Under the pieces are notes generated by a model. It made no database searches and was not told where the DNA came from. It worked only from the letters and a program-made list of their open reading frames with translations. Of a DNA stretch of 64,000 nt, positions 39,497 through 49,956 are shown piece by piece. How positions within the stretch are numbered: position 1 is the first letter of the stretch; each line of letters starts with the position of its first letter. This DNA is from Clostridium sp. E02 (lineage in GTDB: Bacteria; Bacillota; Clostridia; Lachnospirales; Lachnospiraceae), in contig NZ_RJLQ01000003.1 of the NCBI RefSeq assembly GCF_003833015.1, positions 62,001 to 126,000 of the forward strand, given 5' to 3'. The position numbers were made by a program, and so were the translations under genes.

Positions 39497-39592
39497 GGGT
39501 AACGCTCCTTTTTCCATCTGTTTTTTTCATACTAACACAAATTTGGTGATTTGAAAAGCACTATCAGCCCTTTCTGCCCAGAATACAGGACG

Positions 39593-41464
39593 TTAAAGAT
39601 GAAAGAATTCATATACGCTTTTTGCTGCACGGGAATTTAGCCCTGGTGTTTCAAGAAGCTCTTCATAAGAAGCCTCTTTCACCGCCTCTAGACTCTTGAA
39701 TTTCCGCATGAGTGCTTTTCTTCTTCCTGGGCCAATATCGCTTATATCATCAAGTATGGATTTGACCTGGCCTTTGCTTCTTAAACTTCTGTGGTATTCG
39801 ATGGCAAAGCGGTGAGCTTCATCCTGGATTCTGGTAATAAGCTTAAATCCTTCAGAATGGTGGTCAATCGGAATTTCTACGTTATTATAGTACAGCCCTC
39901 TGGTTCGGTGATTGTCATCCTTAACCATTCCACACACAGGTATGGTAATGTTTAATTCCTGTAATGTTTTTAACGCGATATTTACCTGACCTTTTCCACC
40001 ATCCATCATAATCAGATCTGGAAACCGGGTAAAACTGCCAAACTCTTTTTCCATTCCACTCACTTTTAGACTTTCCATCTCTTTTAATCCATGAGAAAAC
40101 CTTCTTGTTAATACTTCATTCATAGAAGCATAATCATTGGCTCCCTTTACCCACTTTATTTTAAACTTCCGATAATCATTCCGTTTTGGCTTTCCATTTT
40201 CATAAACGATCATGGAACCAACCGACTCAAATCCACTGATATTGGAGATATCAAACGCCTCGATCCGTTTAATTCCTTCGATTCCCAGCCAACTGCCAAT
40301 TTCATTCATAGCTCCTATGGTTCTAAGTTCTTCCCGTTTGATTTTTTCCTTATCTTGGGACAGAACCAGTGCTGCATTCTTTTCAGCCAGTTCTACCAGA
40401 CGTTCCTTTTGCCCTTTCTTTGGAACGAAAAGTCTTACCTTCTGACCCCTTTTGCCTGTCAGCCATTGAGCTATCACCACTTCATCTTCTAGTTGTGTCT
40501 GCGTCCATACTTCCCGGGGGATAAACGGAGTGCCAGCATAAAATTGCTTCACAAAACTGGTTAAAATCTGCTTGTTGTCCTCCGCAGTCGCTATGGTTAC
40601 ATGAAAATGCTCTCGGCCAATCAGTCTGCCTTCTCGTACAAAAAAGACCTGAACCACTGCATCTTTTTCATCCTTAGCGAGTGCAATGATATCCCGATCT
40701 TCCATTCCACTGTCCGTAATTTTCTGTTTTTGTGCTATCTGTTTAACACTGTTTAACAAGTCCCGATATTCAATGGCTTTCTCATAATCCATCTCTTTTG
40801 AAGACGCCTGCATCTTCTCCTCCAGCATCTGGATCACAGGCGCAAATTTCCCGCTTAAAAAATCAAGTGCCTGGGATATATTATTCCCATAACCTTCCTG
40901 GCTTATATATCCCTGACAGGGCGCCTGACACTGCTTGATATGATAGTTTAAGCATGGTCTTTCTTTTCCAATATCTCTGGGAAGATTTCGTCTGCATGTT
41001 CTGATCTGATAAAGCTTGCGAATCAGTTCAATCGTATCTTTTACGGCTCCCGCACTGGTGTATGGACCAAAATACCGATTTCTATCCTTTTTCATCTCTC
41101 TGGAAAAAAGGATTCTTGGAAACTCCTCACTCACAGTGACCTTAATATAAGGATACGTTTTATCATCCTTTAACATGGTATTATAGCGTGGCCGGTGCTC
41201 TTTGATTAAATTGCACTCCAGTACAAGTGCTTCCAATTCCGAGTCTGTTATAATGTATTCAAATCTTTCAACTCGTGATACCATCTGTTCGATCTTCGTA
41301 GTCTTGTTCCGACTGCTCTGGAAGTATTGTCTGACTCTGTTTTTTAAACTAATCGCTTTTCCTACATAGATAATTTCGTCCCGCTCATCATGCATAATAT
41401 ACACTCCGGGCTGGGACGGCAGCTTCTTTAGTTCTTCTTCTATATTAAATCCGATGTGGTCCAC
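39593..41464 (-). CDS. uvrC: Excinuclease ABC subunit C
   Basis: Nucleotide excision repair nuclease, 623 aa. The N-terminal GIY-YIG domain ([26 protein letters not shown]) is followed by a UVR motif near 205-240. The RNase H-like domain contains [12 protein letters not shown], and a helix-hairpin-helix ([13 protein letters not shown]) ends the protein. The start is GTG at 41464 with GAGGTG about 11 nt upstream. It heads the hprK-murB cluster after a 97-nt gap. Confidence 0.96.
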   Translation of the reverse strand: MDHIGFNIEEELKKLPSQPGVYIMHDERDEIIYVGKAISLKNRVRQYFQSSRNKTTKIEQMVSRVERFEYIITDSELEALVLECNLIKEHRPRYNTMLKDDKTYPYIKVTVSEEFPRILFSREMKKDRNRYFGPYTSAGAVKDTIELIRKLYQIRTCRRNLPRDIGKERPCLNYHIKQCQAPCQGYISQEGYGNNISQALDFLSGKFAPVIQMLEEKMQASSKEMDYEKAIEYRDLLNSVKQIAQKQKITDSGMEDRDIIALAKDEKDAVVQVFFVREGRLIGREHFHVTIATAEDNKQILTSFVKQFYAGTPFIPREVWTQTQLEDEVVIAQWLTGKRGQKVRLFVPKKGQKERLVELAEKNAALVLSQDKEKIKREELRTIGAMNEIGSWLGIEGIKRIEAFDISNISGFESVGSMIVYENGKPKRNDYRKFKIKWVKGANDYASMNEVLTRRFSHGLKEMESLKVSGMEKEFGSFTRFPDLIMMDGGKGQVNIALKTLQELNITIPVCGMVKDDNHRTRGLYYNNVEIPIDHHSEGFKLITRIQDEAHRFAIEYHRSLRSKGQVKSILDDISDIGPGRRKALMRKFKSLEAVKEASYEELLETPGLNSRAAKSVYEFFHL

Positions 41465-41474
41465 TTGGTTCGAA

Positions 41475-41987
41475 TCACCTCAATCTCGTTCCGTCATATT
41501 TTATCTGCAGTTTTAGATACCCTTCCAAAGAATCATACAGATCTTCGGGTAACGTATCTTCATTCCCAATCTCCATGATTTCGCATAGGGCAAGGAGCTC
41601 TTCTTTCTTAAACAAACCCTTTCGCTGTTTTAGAATCTCCAACTTATCATGATACGACCTTGCATCCAAAAAAGCAAGAAGATTTTTATTATCCACTTCT
41701 TCTTCATCCTCTTTTGGCTGTGAGAATCGTTCTTTTTTCTCTGACGGCAATTGATCTGGATTCACGTATTCAAATCGATATCTTTGCAAAACGTCCGGAT
41801 ATTTTTCATGATCCACCTCACTAAGAAACATGGATAGAGGGCGCACATAAACTCCAAATGTACCGTAAAGCGCCTGGTAAACAACCATCTTCTCTCTTGT
41901 CTCCGAATGGACTGCCAGAGCAATCACCTGATACATCTTATCTTTAAAATGTTTGTAGAAGTCTCCTGGGCTTGGCATTCGATTCAT
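41475..41987 (-). CDS. DUF1653-family protein
   Basis: 170 aa. The N-terminal 65 residues match the DUF1653 pattern: [23 protein letters not shown] followed by [21 protein letters not shown]. The C-terminal ~80 residues are charged and helical and are not part of that domain. Function unknown. The start at 41987 is chosen because GAGGG lies 6 nt upstream; the frame is open further. It directly follows the lipoprotein gene and precedes uvrC by 11 nt. Confidence 0.75.
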   Translation of the reverse strand: MNRMPSPGDFYKHFKDKMYQVIALAVHSETREKMVVYQALYGTFGVYVRPLSMFLSEVDHEKYPDVLQRYRFEYVNPDQLPSEKKERFSQPKEDEEEVDNKNLLAFLDARSYHDKLEILKQRKGLFKKEELLALCEIMEIGNEDTLPEDLYDSLEGYLKLQIKYDGTRLR

Positions 41988-42003
41988 GGTATCCCTCACT
42001 TTT

Positions 42004-43458
42004 TTAACGACCGGCTCTCCCCGTAGTAACAATTACCACATTCGGTTTGCTCCTGGTCTCTTTTTTATGATCCGTCTTGTCGCCTTTTTTTTCATCCGGT
42101 TCCGATTCATCAGTGGCAATTTTCCCCTCTAGACTTCTTATGGCTTCTTCTGCTTCTTCATCCTGGGATTTAGTTTCATGCGCAGATAAAACTGGCTCTT
42201 CTGGCTCTTGAATCTCTGTATCAATCCCAGCCGCTTCTCTTGACTGTTTGATCTGTTCTGCTTCTTTTATTCCATCTTCTTTTGACAAGAATGCATCCCA
42301 GGTATAGCGGTTAGAAGCGCTCCAGAGAATCCATTCATCATAGCCAGCATCGTATACTGCCTGAATCTGATCCCTGATTTCTTTCTTCCCATAAGGAATG
42401 TGATGTTTTAAGTAAGAAGCGGTAAAATCCTGAAGCCATGGACGTACCACTGCCTGTTTCTTCCCTTTTGTTTTAGATCCATTTAAATCTTTTTTTGACA
42501 GCTTTAAGGCAGCCCGTATGGTATCATATGGTTGGGTATCCGGGTGCTCAATCCCAAAATTACCATCTCCATAATGTGACGGATAAATCATGGGAGAGAT
42601 GTAGTCCAGATGTTCTGCCATAGCACAGTAATCTTGTCCTACCGCATTCGCATCAATGCTGCTTCCAATAATTGTACCAAATACATCCGCTGATACGCGA
42701 ACCCCCTGAACAGACAGTTTATCAGAAGCATACTGGACGAATTCCGTGATGATATCCGTTTTGGAACGTCCCTTGGTATCCCCTTCATCAAATGCCACTC
42801 GTTTCATGGAACTGTCTGTGGAAAATCGGATATAGTCAAACTGAATCTCATCAAACCCTGATTTATGAGCTTGTGTTCCTATTTCTATAAGATAGTCCCA
42901 TACCTCTTTCTTATAGGGGTTTACCCATGCAAGTCCATTCTTATCCCTGTACAGCGTACCGTCTTTGTTTTTCAGGCTCCACTCTGGCTTCTGTTCTGCC
43001 AGATAGGGATCTCGAAAAGCCACGACTCTGGCGATGGTATAAATTCCTCTTGACTTTAATTCCTTCATCAACGCATCCATATTTCGGATATACCGCTTTT
43101 GTGCTCCGATTTCCTTGACTGTAAGAGCATCTCCCATGTCAAAAGTAATCCGCCCGTCATCGTTTTTTACATCAATGACCACAGTATTGATCTCTGTTCC
43201 TTGGATCTGATCTAGGATAGAGGTAAAACCTTCGGAACCTGCCATAAAACCAGAGATGTAAATTCCTTTTACTTTAACCGGCTTTTTAACCGTTTTTTCA
43301 GGTACCTCTTTTGAAATATCTGCTTGCTTCTCCTCCGTGCTCTGGCTGGGATTCTCCCTCGTTCGGTCCGATTCCTTCCCATCAAAATCCCTTCGATATC
43401 GGCTGCATCCGGTAGCTACCAAAGAACATAAAAATATTGCTATAAGCCATTTTTTCAT
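42004..43458 (-). CDS. Lipoprotein, putative glycoside hydrolase (DUF4015)
   Basis: 484-aa exported lipoprotein with lipobox VATGC (Cys18). After a charged linker, the domain from about 65 to 395 is a TIM-barrel glycosidase-like DUF4015 domain. It starts VKGIYISGFMAG and includes EIQFDYIRFSTD, SADVFGTIIG and DYISPMIYPSHYG. A disordered Glu/Lys-rich tail of ~80 residues follows. It may act on cell-wall or extracellular glycans. Substrate unknown. Confidence 0.8.
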   Translation of the reverse strand: MKKWLIAIFLCSLVATGCSRYRRDFDGKESDRTRENPSQSTEEKQADISKEVPEKTVKKPVKVKGIYISGFMAGSEGFTSILDQIQGTEINTVVIDVKNDDGRITFDMGDALTVKEIGAQKRYIRNMDALMKELKSRGIYTIARVVAFRDPYLAEQKPEWSLKNKDGTLYRDKNGLAWVNPYKKEVWDYLIEIGTQAHKSGFDEIQFDYIRFSTDSSMKRVAFDEGDTKGRSKTDIITEFVQYASDKLSVQGVRVSADVFGTIIGSSIDANAVGQDYCAMAEHLDYISPMIYPSHYGDGNFGIEHPDTQPYDTIRAALKLSKKDLNGSKTKGKKQAVVRPWLQDFTASYLKHHIPYGKKEIRDQIQAVYDAGYDEWILWSASNRYTWDAFLSKEDGIKEAEQIKQSREAAGIDTEIQEPEEPVLSAHETKSQDEEAEEAIRSLEGKIATDESEPDEKKGDKTDHKKETRSKPNVVIVTTGRAGR

Positions 43459-43592
43459 AATACCCCATTCACTTTCTATGGTTTCTGATATGATAATGTA
43501 ACAAATATTTAATATTTTACCACATTATGTAAAATTTTCCAAATAAATTTACAAAATCCCGGATGCAGCCCTTTTATCTTTCTTACTATTGT

Positions 43593-44156
43593 TTATTTTA
43601 CGTTCTTCGTCCGGCAAAAGCAGGACAACTCATGGTCATTTACAACCCCTACGGCCTGAAGATATGAATAAATTGTTACAGAGCCAGTAAATGCCATTCC
43701 TCTTCGTTTCATTTCCTTTGACACTTGATCGGATAGACTTGTTTTTACTGGAAACTCATCCGATTCATTTTTGATTATTTCACCATTTGTAAAGCTCCAT
43801 AAAAAATCAGAAAATGATCCGTATTCTTTTTGTATTTCCATAAATATTCGAGAATTTTTCACTGCAGCTACAATTTTCTTCCGATTCCTTATGATTCCTG
43901 TATCCAACATCAAAGCTTTAATTTTTTCCTCTTGATAGTTTGCCACCGTTTCTACCTCAAATTCATCAAAAGCTTTACGAAAATTCTCTCTCTTTTTCAA
44001 AATTGTAATCCAGGAAAGTCCTGCCTGGAACGTCTCCAAAAGAAACATTTCATAGAGTTTTTTATCGTCATAGACCGGAACGCCCCACTCTTCATCATGA
44101 TATTCTACATAATCATGAGATGATAGGTCCACCCAGAAACAACGTTTTTTATCCAT
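43593..44156 (-). CDS. tag: DNA-3-methyladenine glycosylase I
   Basis: Base-excision enzyme for alkylated adenine, 187 aa, the usual Tag length. RCFWVD near the N-terminus and NDHELSCFC at the C-terminus hold the zinc-binding Cys and His residues; HDEEWGVP and FQAGLSWITIL are family motifs. The ATG at 44156 overlaps the aminopeptidase stop codon (TAATG) and has GGAGGT about 13 nt upstream. Translational coupling is likely. Confidence 0.93.
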   Translation of the reverse strand: MDKKRCFWVDLSSHDYVEYHDEEWGVPVYDDKKLYEMFLLETFQAGLSWITILKKRENFRKAFDEFEVETVANYQEEKIKALMLDTGIIRNRKKIVAAVKNSRIFMEIQKEYGSFSDFLWSFTNGEIIKNESDEFPVKTSLSDQVSKEMKRRGMAFTGSVTIYSYLQAVGVVNDHELSCFCRTKNVK

Positions 44157-45028
44157 TATTTTGTTAGTACCTCCGGACCTTCTTCCGTAATCAGTATCGT
44201 ATACTCCCACTGGGCGGATAAACTCTTGTCTTTGGTATAAATCGTCCATCCATCTGCTTCATCTTGTATCACATCCGGTTCTCCAGCATTGACCATAGGC
44301 TCGATGGTAAAAATCATTCCTGGAACTAGAAGCATATCCGTTCCTCTTGTCCCAATGTGGCTGACCCACGGCTCTTCATGAAACTGATTCCCAACCCCAT
44401 GTCCCCCAATCTCTCTTACTACAGTAAAGCCATTGGCATAAATATACTCCGATATAGCGGCACCAATATCTCCTAAATGCCCCCATGCCTTTGCTTCTTT
44501 TAAAGCTAGATCCACGCTCTCTTTCGTTACCCTCACAAGTCGTTCTGCCTCCTGTGATACCGTACCGATACAGTACATTCTAGAAGCATCCGCATAATAC
44601 CCACCAAAAATAGTGGTTACATCCACATTTACAATATCCCCATCTTTTAGAATCCTTTTTGAATCGGGGATTCCGTGGCATACCACTTCATTGATAGAAG
44701 TACACACGCTTTTGGGATATCCTTCAAAATTAAGGGGGGCAGGAATCCCTCCCAGACGAATGGTATTTTCATGTACTAGAGTATTAATATCTTCTGTACT
44801 AATTCCCGGTTTTATATTCTCTGAGACCAGGTCAAGAATCTGATTGTTGATGATTCCCGCCTTCCGAATCCCTTCGATCTGGTTTGGAGTCTTGATCATA
44901 GAATGCTCCGGTACCTCATCTCCCATAATCTCGTAGTTTTCAATCTTTTGATCAAATGCCAGATGGCAATTCTTATATTTCGTTCCGCTGCCGCACCAGC
45001 AAGCGTCATTTCTACCTATTTTAAACAT
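44156..45028 (-). CDS. map: Methionine aminopeptidase with SEC-C zinc motif
   Basis: Removes N-terminal Met from new proteins. 290 aa. Residues 8-25 form a SEC-C zinc motif (ACWCGSGTKYKNCH), linked to a type I aminopeptidase core. Metal ligands occur in NVDVTTIFGGYYADASR (two Asp), GHGVGNQFHEEP, FTIEPM and QWEYTILIT. The SEC-C extension probably aids ribosome association and is common in clostridia. The start at 45028 has GGAGGAG upstream. Confidence 0.95.
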   Translation of the reverse strand: MFKIGRNDACWCGSGTKYKNCHLAFDQKIENYEIMGDEVPEHSMIKTPNQIEGIRKAGIINNQILDLVSENIKPGISTEDINTLVHENTIRLGGIPAPLNFEGYPKSVCTSINEVVCHGIPDSKRILKDGDIVNVDVTTIFGGYYADASRMYCIGTVSQEAERLVRVTKESVDLALKEAKAWGHLGDIGAAISEYIYANGFTVVREIGGHGVGNQFHEEPWVSHIGTRGTDMLLVPGMIFTIEPMVNAGEPDVIQDEADGWTIYTKDKSLSAQWEYTILITEEGPEVLTK

Positions 45029-45134
45029 ATTACTCCTCCTTCTTACTACATCGTTTTAACATGTTTTTAGCCTGTTGTAAAGTGTTTCCCCCAAATAACG
45101 GGCTGGAAAACCCGTGGCATTTTGCGAATATGTA

Positions 45135-45143
45135 TGTTACAAT
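45135..45143 (+). promoter_or_regulatory. Extended -10 promoter of the DUF1846 gene
   Basis: TGTTACAAT: an extended -10 (TG, one base, TACAAT), 64 nt upstream of the start codon. The -35 is poor. Confidence 0.35.
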
Positions 45144-45206
45144 CGTAAAAGATTACGTGATATAAGTTCGTGTCATTGTGATGGCACAAACGTGATGGAG
45201 GGACAA

Positions 45207-46685
45207 ATGAATATAGGATTTGATAACAACAAGTATTTAACTATGCAGTCAGAGCACATCAAAAAACGTATCAGTCAGTTTGGAGACAAACTCTATCTGG
45301 AATTCGGAGGGAAACTATTTGATGATTACCACGCTTCCCGTGTACTTCCTGGATTTGAGCCCGACAGTAAACTTCGTATGCTGATGCAGCTTGCTGACCA
45401 GTCTGAAATCGTGATTGCTATTAGCGCCGCAGACATTGAAAAAAATAAGATACGTCACGATCTGGGCATTACCTATGATGTTGATGTGTTTCGATTAATT
45501 CAGTCTTTTCGAGACAAGGGGCTTTATGTCGGAAGTGTTGTTATCACACAATACTCTGGACAAAAAGCCGCTGATTTGTTTAAAAATAAGTTAGAGCATA
45601 TGGGGATTTTAGTTTACCGGCATTATATTATCGATGGATATCCCAGCAATATACCATTTATCGTCAGTGACGAAGGCTACGGAAGAAATGACTATATTGA
45701 AACCACCAAGCCTCTGGTTATTATCACAGCACCCGGACCTGGAAGCGGTAAGATGGCAACCTGCTTATCCCAGCTCTACCACGAAAACAAACGCGGAATC
45801 AAAGCTGGGTATGCAAAGTTCGAAACATTCCCCATATGGAATATTCCACTAAAGCATCCGGTAAATCTTGCTTATGAAGCGGCTACAGCGGATCTAAACG
45901 ATGTGAATATGATTGATCCATTTCACCTAGAAGCCTATGGAGAAACAACGGTAAACTATAATCGTGATGTGGAAATTTTTCCAGTTTTAAGTGCTATTTT
46001 TGAGGGGATTTATGGAGAGTGCCCTTATAAATCTCCCACTGATATGGGAGTGAACATGGCTGGCTTGTGCATCGTAGAGGATGAGGTGTGCCAAGAAGCC
46101 TCCAAGCAAGAAATTATCAGACGGTATTATCAGGCCTTAGCCCGGCTTGCAAAAGATATGGGTTCCAAAGATGAAGTCTATCAGATTGAACTTCTTCTGA
46201 AACAGGCAAAACTCACCACTGATTTAAGAAAGACAGTAAAATCCGCCTGTGATCTGGCCAAAAAAAGAGGAACTCCAGCCGCTGCTCTTATGTTGCATGA
46301 TGGAACGATCATAACAGGCAAGACCACCAACTTACTTGGGGCATCTGCAGCGGTTCTTTTAAATGCGGTTAAGGTGTTAGGAAATATTCCTCACAACGTT
46401 CACTTAATATCCCCTGCAGCCATTGAACCAATCCAAAAATTAAAAGTGAACTATCTGGGAAGTAAAAATCCAAGACTTCACACCGATGAAATTTTAATCG
46501 CGCTTTCCACCTGTGCTGCCTCAGATGCCAATGCTCAAATCGCTATGGATCAGCTTCACAAATTAAAAGGCACGGAAGCACATACCTCCGTACTTTTATC
46601 CGATGTGGATATTAAAACCTTCAAAAACCTTGGGGTCCATTTGACCTGCGAACCGATCTATGAGGAAAAAAAGCTTTACCATTAA
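45207..46685 (+). CDS. DUF1846-family protein
   Basis: 492-aa cytoplasmic protein of the conserved DUF1846/UPF0371 family. Recognisable blocks are IGFDNNKYL at the N-terminus, ITAPGPGSGKMATCLSQLYHE (a P-loop-like segment near 175-195), SPTDMGVNMAG and NNAxHH-lacking C-terminal part ending DVDIKTFKNLGV. Biochemical function is not established. The ATG at 45207 sits 4 nt after GGAGGGA; an earlier in-frame ATG at 45114 lies upstream of the likely promoter. Divergent from map. Confidence 0.85.
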   Translation: MNIGFDNNKYLTMQSEHIKKRISQFGDKLYLEFGGKLFDDYHASRVLPGFEPDSKLRMLMQLADQSEIVIAISAADIEKNKIRHDLGITYDVDVFRLIQSFRDKGLYVGSVVITQYSGQKAADLFKNKLEHMGILVYRHYIIDGYPSNIPFIVSDEGYGRNDYIETTKPLVIITAPGPGSGKMATCLSQLYHENKRGIKAGYAKFETFPIWNIPLKHPVNLAYEAATADLNDVNMIDPFHLEAYGETTVNYNRDVEIFPVLSAIFEGIYGECPYKSPTDMGVNMAGLCIVEDEVCQEASKQEIIRRYYQALARLAKDMGSKDEVYQIELLLKQAKLTTDLRKTVKSACDLAKKRGTPAAALMLHDGTIITGKTTNLLGASAAVLLNAVKVLGNIPHNVHLISPAAIEPIQKLKVNYLGSKNPRLHTDEILIALSTCAASDANAQIAMDQLHKLKGTEAHTSVLLSDVDIKTFKNLGVHLTCEPIYEEKKLYH

Positions 46686-46729
46686 AAAAAATCCCTGCCT
46701 TCCCCCAAAATGGGGAGAAGGAGGGGATT
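46683..46729 (-). terminator. Intrinsic terminator at carD stop, convergent junction
   Basis: A long hairpin with AATCCC/GGGATT, CCTTC/GAAGG and CCCC/GGGG segments and two small bulges; on the minus strand eight T follow. It begins at the carD stop codon and also protects the end of the convergent DUF1846 gene. Confidence 0.8.
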
Positions 46730-47243
46730 AGATGTTTTCCTCTACATGTACGCGTTTCGTAATCATGTTTTTTATTTTTGTTTTGTCTACATCCAAAGCA
46801 ACTGCCAATTCTCCGTATAGAAGATCTTCTGCCATGCTATAATATAAATCATCTTTTGCCGTATTCTTTTTTCCTTCTGCAAGACGTTTTTGTTTTTTCA
46901 AATACAGTGTCTTAACGATCTGCATCCAACCGGTGCAATCATTCTTTAACATGAGTTCCTTAAACTTTCCTTCTCTCTGCCTGTCATCAAGCACCCAAAT
47001 GGTCTCGATCTCTGGGATTTGGTCAATGAGTTTGATAGCTTCCTCTCTGGTAGAAGCGGGTCTTATGGGTGTTTTCCGGTTGTCGACCGGTGTATATACG
47101 GCACTTTGGTGTTCCTCATACAGAGGCTTCAAAGTATAGTAGAGCCTTTCCTCATCTGCTGCATACATCTGCAAATTCCCAATGGATTTTACCTTACATA
47201 TCCCATGAGTGCCAAATACAACTAGATCATTTACCTGAAACAT
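46728..47243 (-). CDS. CarD-family transcription factor
   Basis: 171 aa. The N-terminal RNA-polymerase-interacting Tudor-like domain (FQVNDLVVFGTHGICKVKSIG) is followed by the helical CarD domain. Such proteins bind the RNAP beta subunit and tune open-complex stability. Two consecutive ATG codons exist; the second (47243) is 4 nt from AGGAGG and the first (47246) only 1 nt. Single-gene unit with its own terminator. Confidence 0.88.
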   Translation of the reverse strand: MFQVNDLVVFGTHGICKVKSIGNLQMYAADEERLYYTLKPLYEEHQSAVYTPVDNRKTPIRPASTREEAIKLIDQIPEIETIWVLDDRQREGKFKELMLKNDCTGWMQIVKTLYLKKQKRLAEGKKNTAKDDLYYSMAEDLLYGELAVALDVDKTKIKNMITKRVHVEENI

Positions 47244-47416
47244 CATTCATTCCTCCTGACTGAAATCCAACGCTGATAAAAAAAGTTACAATTGCTATTC
47301 TTATAGTTTAACACTTTTGTACCCGTTTTGTCAGTGTTTTTTTTAAATTATGTCATTTTCGTGAAATATAACCAGAGGGTAGGGGGGTATTTTTTGTGCA
47401 AATTAGAGATTAATTC

Positions 47417-47472
47417 ACAAAAAAACACCTTAAGCTGCTCTTCCTTATAAAATGTCAGATAGTTAAGGTGTT
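47417..47472 (-). terminator. Intrinsic terminator of the nucleoside salvage operon
   Basis: Minus-strand AACACCTTAA / TTAAGGTGTT, perfect 10-bp stem with a ~29-nt loop, ends in seven T, 22 nt after the deoC stop. The region between it and carD (47247-47416) holds no gene. Confidence 0.7.
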
Positions 47473-47493
47473 ATTAAATCCCATTAAAAGGAA

Positions 47494-48147
47494 TTATTTA
47501 CTCTTTTGCGCTACAAGTTTTACTGCAGAACTTGCCCCTACCCGGTTGCATCCGGCTTCTAAATAGGTTCTTAATTCCTCCAGCGTACGAATCCCTCCAG
47601 CTGCTTTTATCTTGACGTCTGGTCCGATCTGTTCTTTGAAAAGCTGAATATCATTTAAATCAGCTCCACCACTTCCAAAACCAGTGGACGTTTTAATATA
47701 ATCAGCTCCTGCTGCTGTCACTGCCTTGCACATGGCAATCTTTTCTTCTTCTGTTAAGTAGCAAGCCTCAATGATCACTTTTAAGATTTTATCCCCTGCC
47801 TCTTGCTTCAGTTCTAAAATCTCTTGCTCAACCTTTTTATAATCTCCGTTTTTTACATCGCCAATATTAATTACCATATCTATCTCGTAAGCCCCATCCT
47901 CAATAGCTCTTTGAGTTTCAAGTACTTTGGACTTGGTATCGCTGTATCCCAATGGAAATCCCACTACGGTACAAATAGTCAGAGTTGGGAACTCCTTATG
48001 GACCCGGCTGATATAACTTGGAGGAATACAAACTGAAGCGGTATGATACTCCATTGCCTCCTTGCAAAGTTCTTCTATCTCTGTCCAAGTTGCAAACGCC
48101 TTTAACAACGTATGATCCACATACGTTAACATCTCTAAATCTGTCAT
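47494..48147 (-). CDS. deoC: Deoxyribose-phosphate aldolase
   Basis: Splits deoxyribose 5-phosphate into acetaldehyde and glyceraldehyde 3-phosphate. 217-aa TIM barrel. The Schiff-base Lys is in YIKTSTGFG and a second active Lys in VKIKAAGGIR. It is the last gene of the deoB-cdd-pdp-deoC salvage operon, 16 nt after pdp. Confidence 0.96.
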   Translation of the reverse strand: MTDLEMLTYVDHTLLKAFATWTEIEELCKEAMEYHTASVCIPPSYISRVHKEFPTLTICTVVGFPLGYSDTKSKVLETQRAIEDGAYEIDMVINIGDVKNGDYKKVEQEILELKQEAGDKILKVIIEACYLTEEEKIAMCKAVTAAGADYIKTSTGFGSGGADLNDIQLFKEQIGPDVKIKAAGGIRTLEELRTYLEAGCNRVGASSAVKLVAQKSK

Positions 48148-48162
48148 CTTCTTGATTCCTTT

Positions 48163-49491
48163 CTACTTTATCAAATGAATTATGCCCTCTTTGGTGACCC
48201 TTGCATATACAAGTGGTTCCGGTTCTGGCCGTATTTGGTCTACAGTGACTGCCTGTATAAACATTTCTTCAGAAGCCTTAAAAAGCTCTTGTCTTGAAGT
48301 GTATAAAACCGCTAAGGTATCTCCTGGTTCCACAGGCTCTCCTACCTTCTTCTTCAATGCGATTCCAGCGGTATAATCAATGGGGCTTTCTTTTGTCAGT
48401 CTTCCCGCACCAAGAAGAGAAGAGGCAATTCCGCATTGTTCTGTATTCATTGCCGTAATATATCCGCCTTTTACTGATTTCACTTCTTTTTCAAAAGACG
48501 CTCTTACAAATAAGGCTGGATTCTCAATCACAGAAGAATCTCCCCCCTGGGCTTTTACCATAGCCGCCAAACAAGAGAGGGCACTTTTATCCTCAATGGT
48601 TCTCTCTGCCTGTTTCCTACATTCTTCCAAGCTCCCTTTTCCTGCCAGAAAAAGCATTCCTGCTGCCAGGTTTAAGCAAACCTCTGTCAAATCTTTTGGT
48701 CCATTTCCATTTAACGTTTCTACCGCTTCGATTACTTCCAGACTGTTTCCAATTAAATTCCCCAAAGGAATGTCCATATTGGTGATCATCGCCATCGTAT
48801 TCTTTCCTGCATGTTCTCCTATGGCTACCATCTTTTCTGCCAGTGTAATGGAATCCTCTAAGGTTTTCATAAAGGCGCCGCTTCCGGTTTTAACATCCAA
48901 AAGGATACAGTCATTTCCAGCTGCCAGTTTTTTACTCATGATCGATGCAGCAATCAAAGGAATGCTATCTACCGTCGCCGTCACATCTCTAAGTGCATAT
49001 AGTTTTTTATCGGCTGGTGCCAAATTACCGGACTGCCCGATCACAGAAAGACCTGTGGTGTTGACAACTTCAAAGAATTCTTCTTGTGTCAACGTAGTGC
49101 GAAATCCAGGAATGGATTCTAGTTTATCAACCGTACCTCCCGTATGCCCAAGGCCTCTCCCTGACATCTTTGCCACCTTCACTCCACAGGCAGCTGCAAT
49201 GGGAGCTACAACCAACGTTGTCTTATCCCCCACACCGCCAGTGGAGTGTTTGTCTACTTTCACGCCTTTAATGGGAGACAGATCCACCATGTCGCCAGAA
49301 TGGGCGACTGCATCTGTAAGAACCGCTGTTTCTTTGTCTGTCATACCCTTTAAATAAATGGCCATCAGCATAGCGGCCATCTGATAATCAGGAGCTTCTC
49401 CCTTCACATAACAGTCTATCATCCATCGGATCTCCAGATCCTCTAAAATTCCACCATTCCGCTTTTTCGCGATTAAATCATACATTCTCAT
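48163..49491 (-). CDS. pdp: Pyrimidine-nucleoside phosphorylase
   Basis: Phosphorolysis of thymidine and uridine to base and (deoxy)ribose 1-phosphate. 442 aa. The signature KVDKHSTGGVGDKTTLVVAP and the segment KMSGRGLGHTGGTVDKLESI are present, with the C-terminal PYNP domain from about 345. Firmicute length and sequence favour the broad-specificity Pdp over DeoA. The start at 49491 follows AAAGGAGGT. Confidence 0.95.
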   Translation of the reverse strand: MRMYDLIAKKRNGGILEDLEIRWMIDCYVKGEAPDYQMAAMLMAIYLKGMTDKETAVLTDAVAHSGDMVDLSPIKGVKVDKHSTGGVGDKTTLVVAPIAAACGVKVAKMSGRGLGHTGGTVDKLESIPGFRTTLTQEEFFEVVNTTGLSVIGQSGNLAPADKKLYALRDVTATVDSIPLIAASIMSKKLAAGNDCILLDVKTGSGAFMKTLEDSITLAEKMVAIGEHAGKNTMAMITNMDIPLGNLIGNSLEVIEAVETLNGNGPKDLTEVCLNLAAGMLFLAGKGSLEECRKQAERTIEDKSALSCLAAMVKAQGGDSSVIENPALFVRASFEKEVKSVKGGYITAMNTEQCGIASSLLGAGRLTKESPIDYTAGIALKKKVGEPVEPGDTLAVLYTSRQELFKASEEMFIQAVTVDQIRPEPEPLVYARVTKEGIIHLIK

Positions 49492-49513
49492 AAGAACGGA
49501 CCTCCTTTCCCAA

Positions 49514-49942
49514 TCATCTGACTTCTAAATCCTTTTTCGTAAATCCCATGGGAAACAAATCTTTTAATGTATACACGGAAATTTCCGATCCCGCGCCCAG
49601 TATAATCTTGAATTCATCGGGATCACAAAATTCTGCCATTACCTGCCGGCAAACTCCACAAGGGGCACAAATGTGTCCTGTCTCACCTTCTTTATTTCCT
49701 ACGATAGCAATGGCAGTAAATTCCCTGATACCTTCTGAAATTGCTTTAAAAAATGCCGTTCTCTCTGCACAATTCGTGGGGGTATAGGAAGCGTTTTCAA
49801 TATTGCACCCCCGGTATACCGCTCCATTCTTTGCAAGCAGTGCTGCTCCCACAGCAAACCCCGAATAAGGGACATAGGCGGCTTTTTGAGCTTCATACGC
49901 TTCGCTTATCAGCCATTCCAATCTGGTCTTACAAAGTTCCAA
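49514..49942 (-). CDS. cdd: Cytidine deaminase
   Basis: Deaminates cytidine and deoxycytidine, feeding pdp. About 142 aa, homotetrameric type. The zinc site is in NCAERTAF (Cys and catalytic Glu) and PCGVCRQ (two Cys). I favour TTG at 49942, 7 nt after AGGAGG. A GTG at 49948 gives two more residues but is only 1 nt from the ribosome site. Confidence 0.95.
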   Translation of the reverse strand: MELCKTRLEWLISEAYEAQKAAYVPYSGFAVGAALLAKNGAVYRGCNIENASYTPTNCAERTAFFKAISEGIREFTAIAIVGNKEGETGHICAPCGVCRQVMAEFCDPDEFKIILGAGSEISVYTLKDLFPMGFTKKDLEVR

Positions 49943-49956
49943 TGACACACCTCCTG

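Noticed and set aside
48380-49357. A 325-codon plus-strand frame opposite pdp
   Set aside because: Antisense to a complete phosphorylase gene with strong family motifs; composition is a mirror of that gene.
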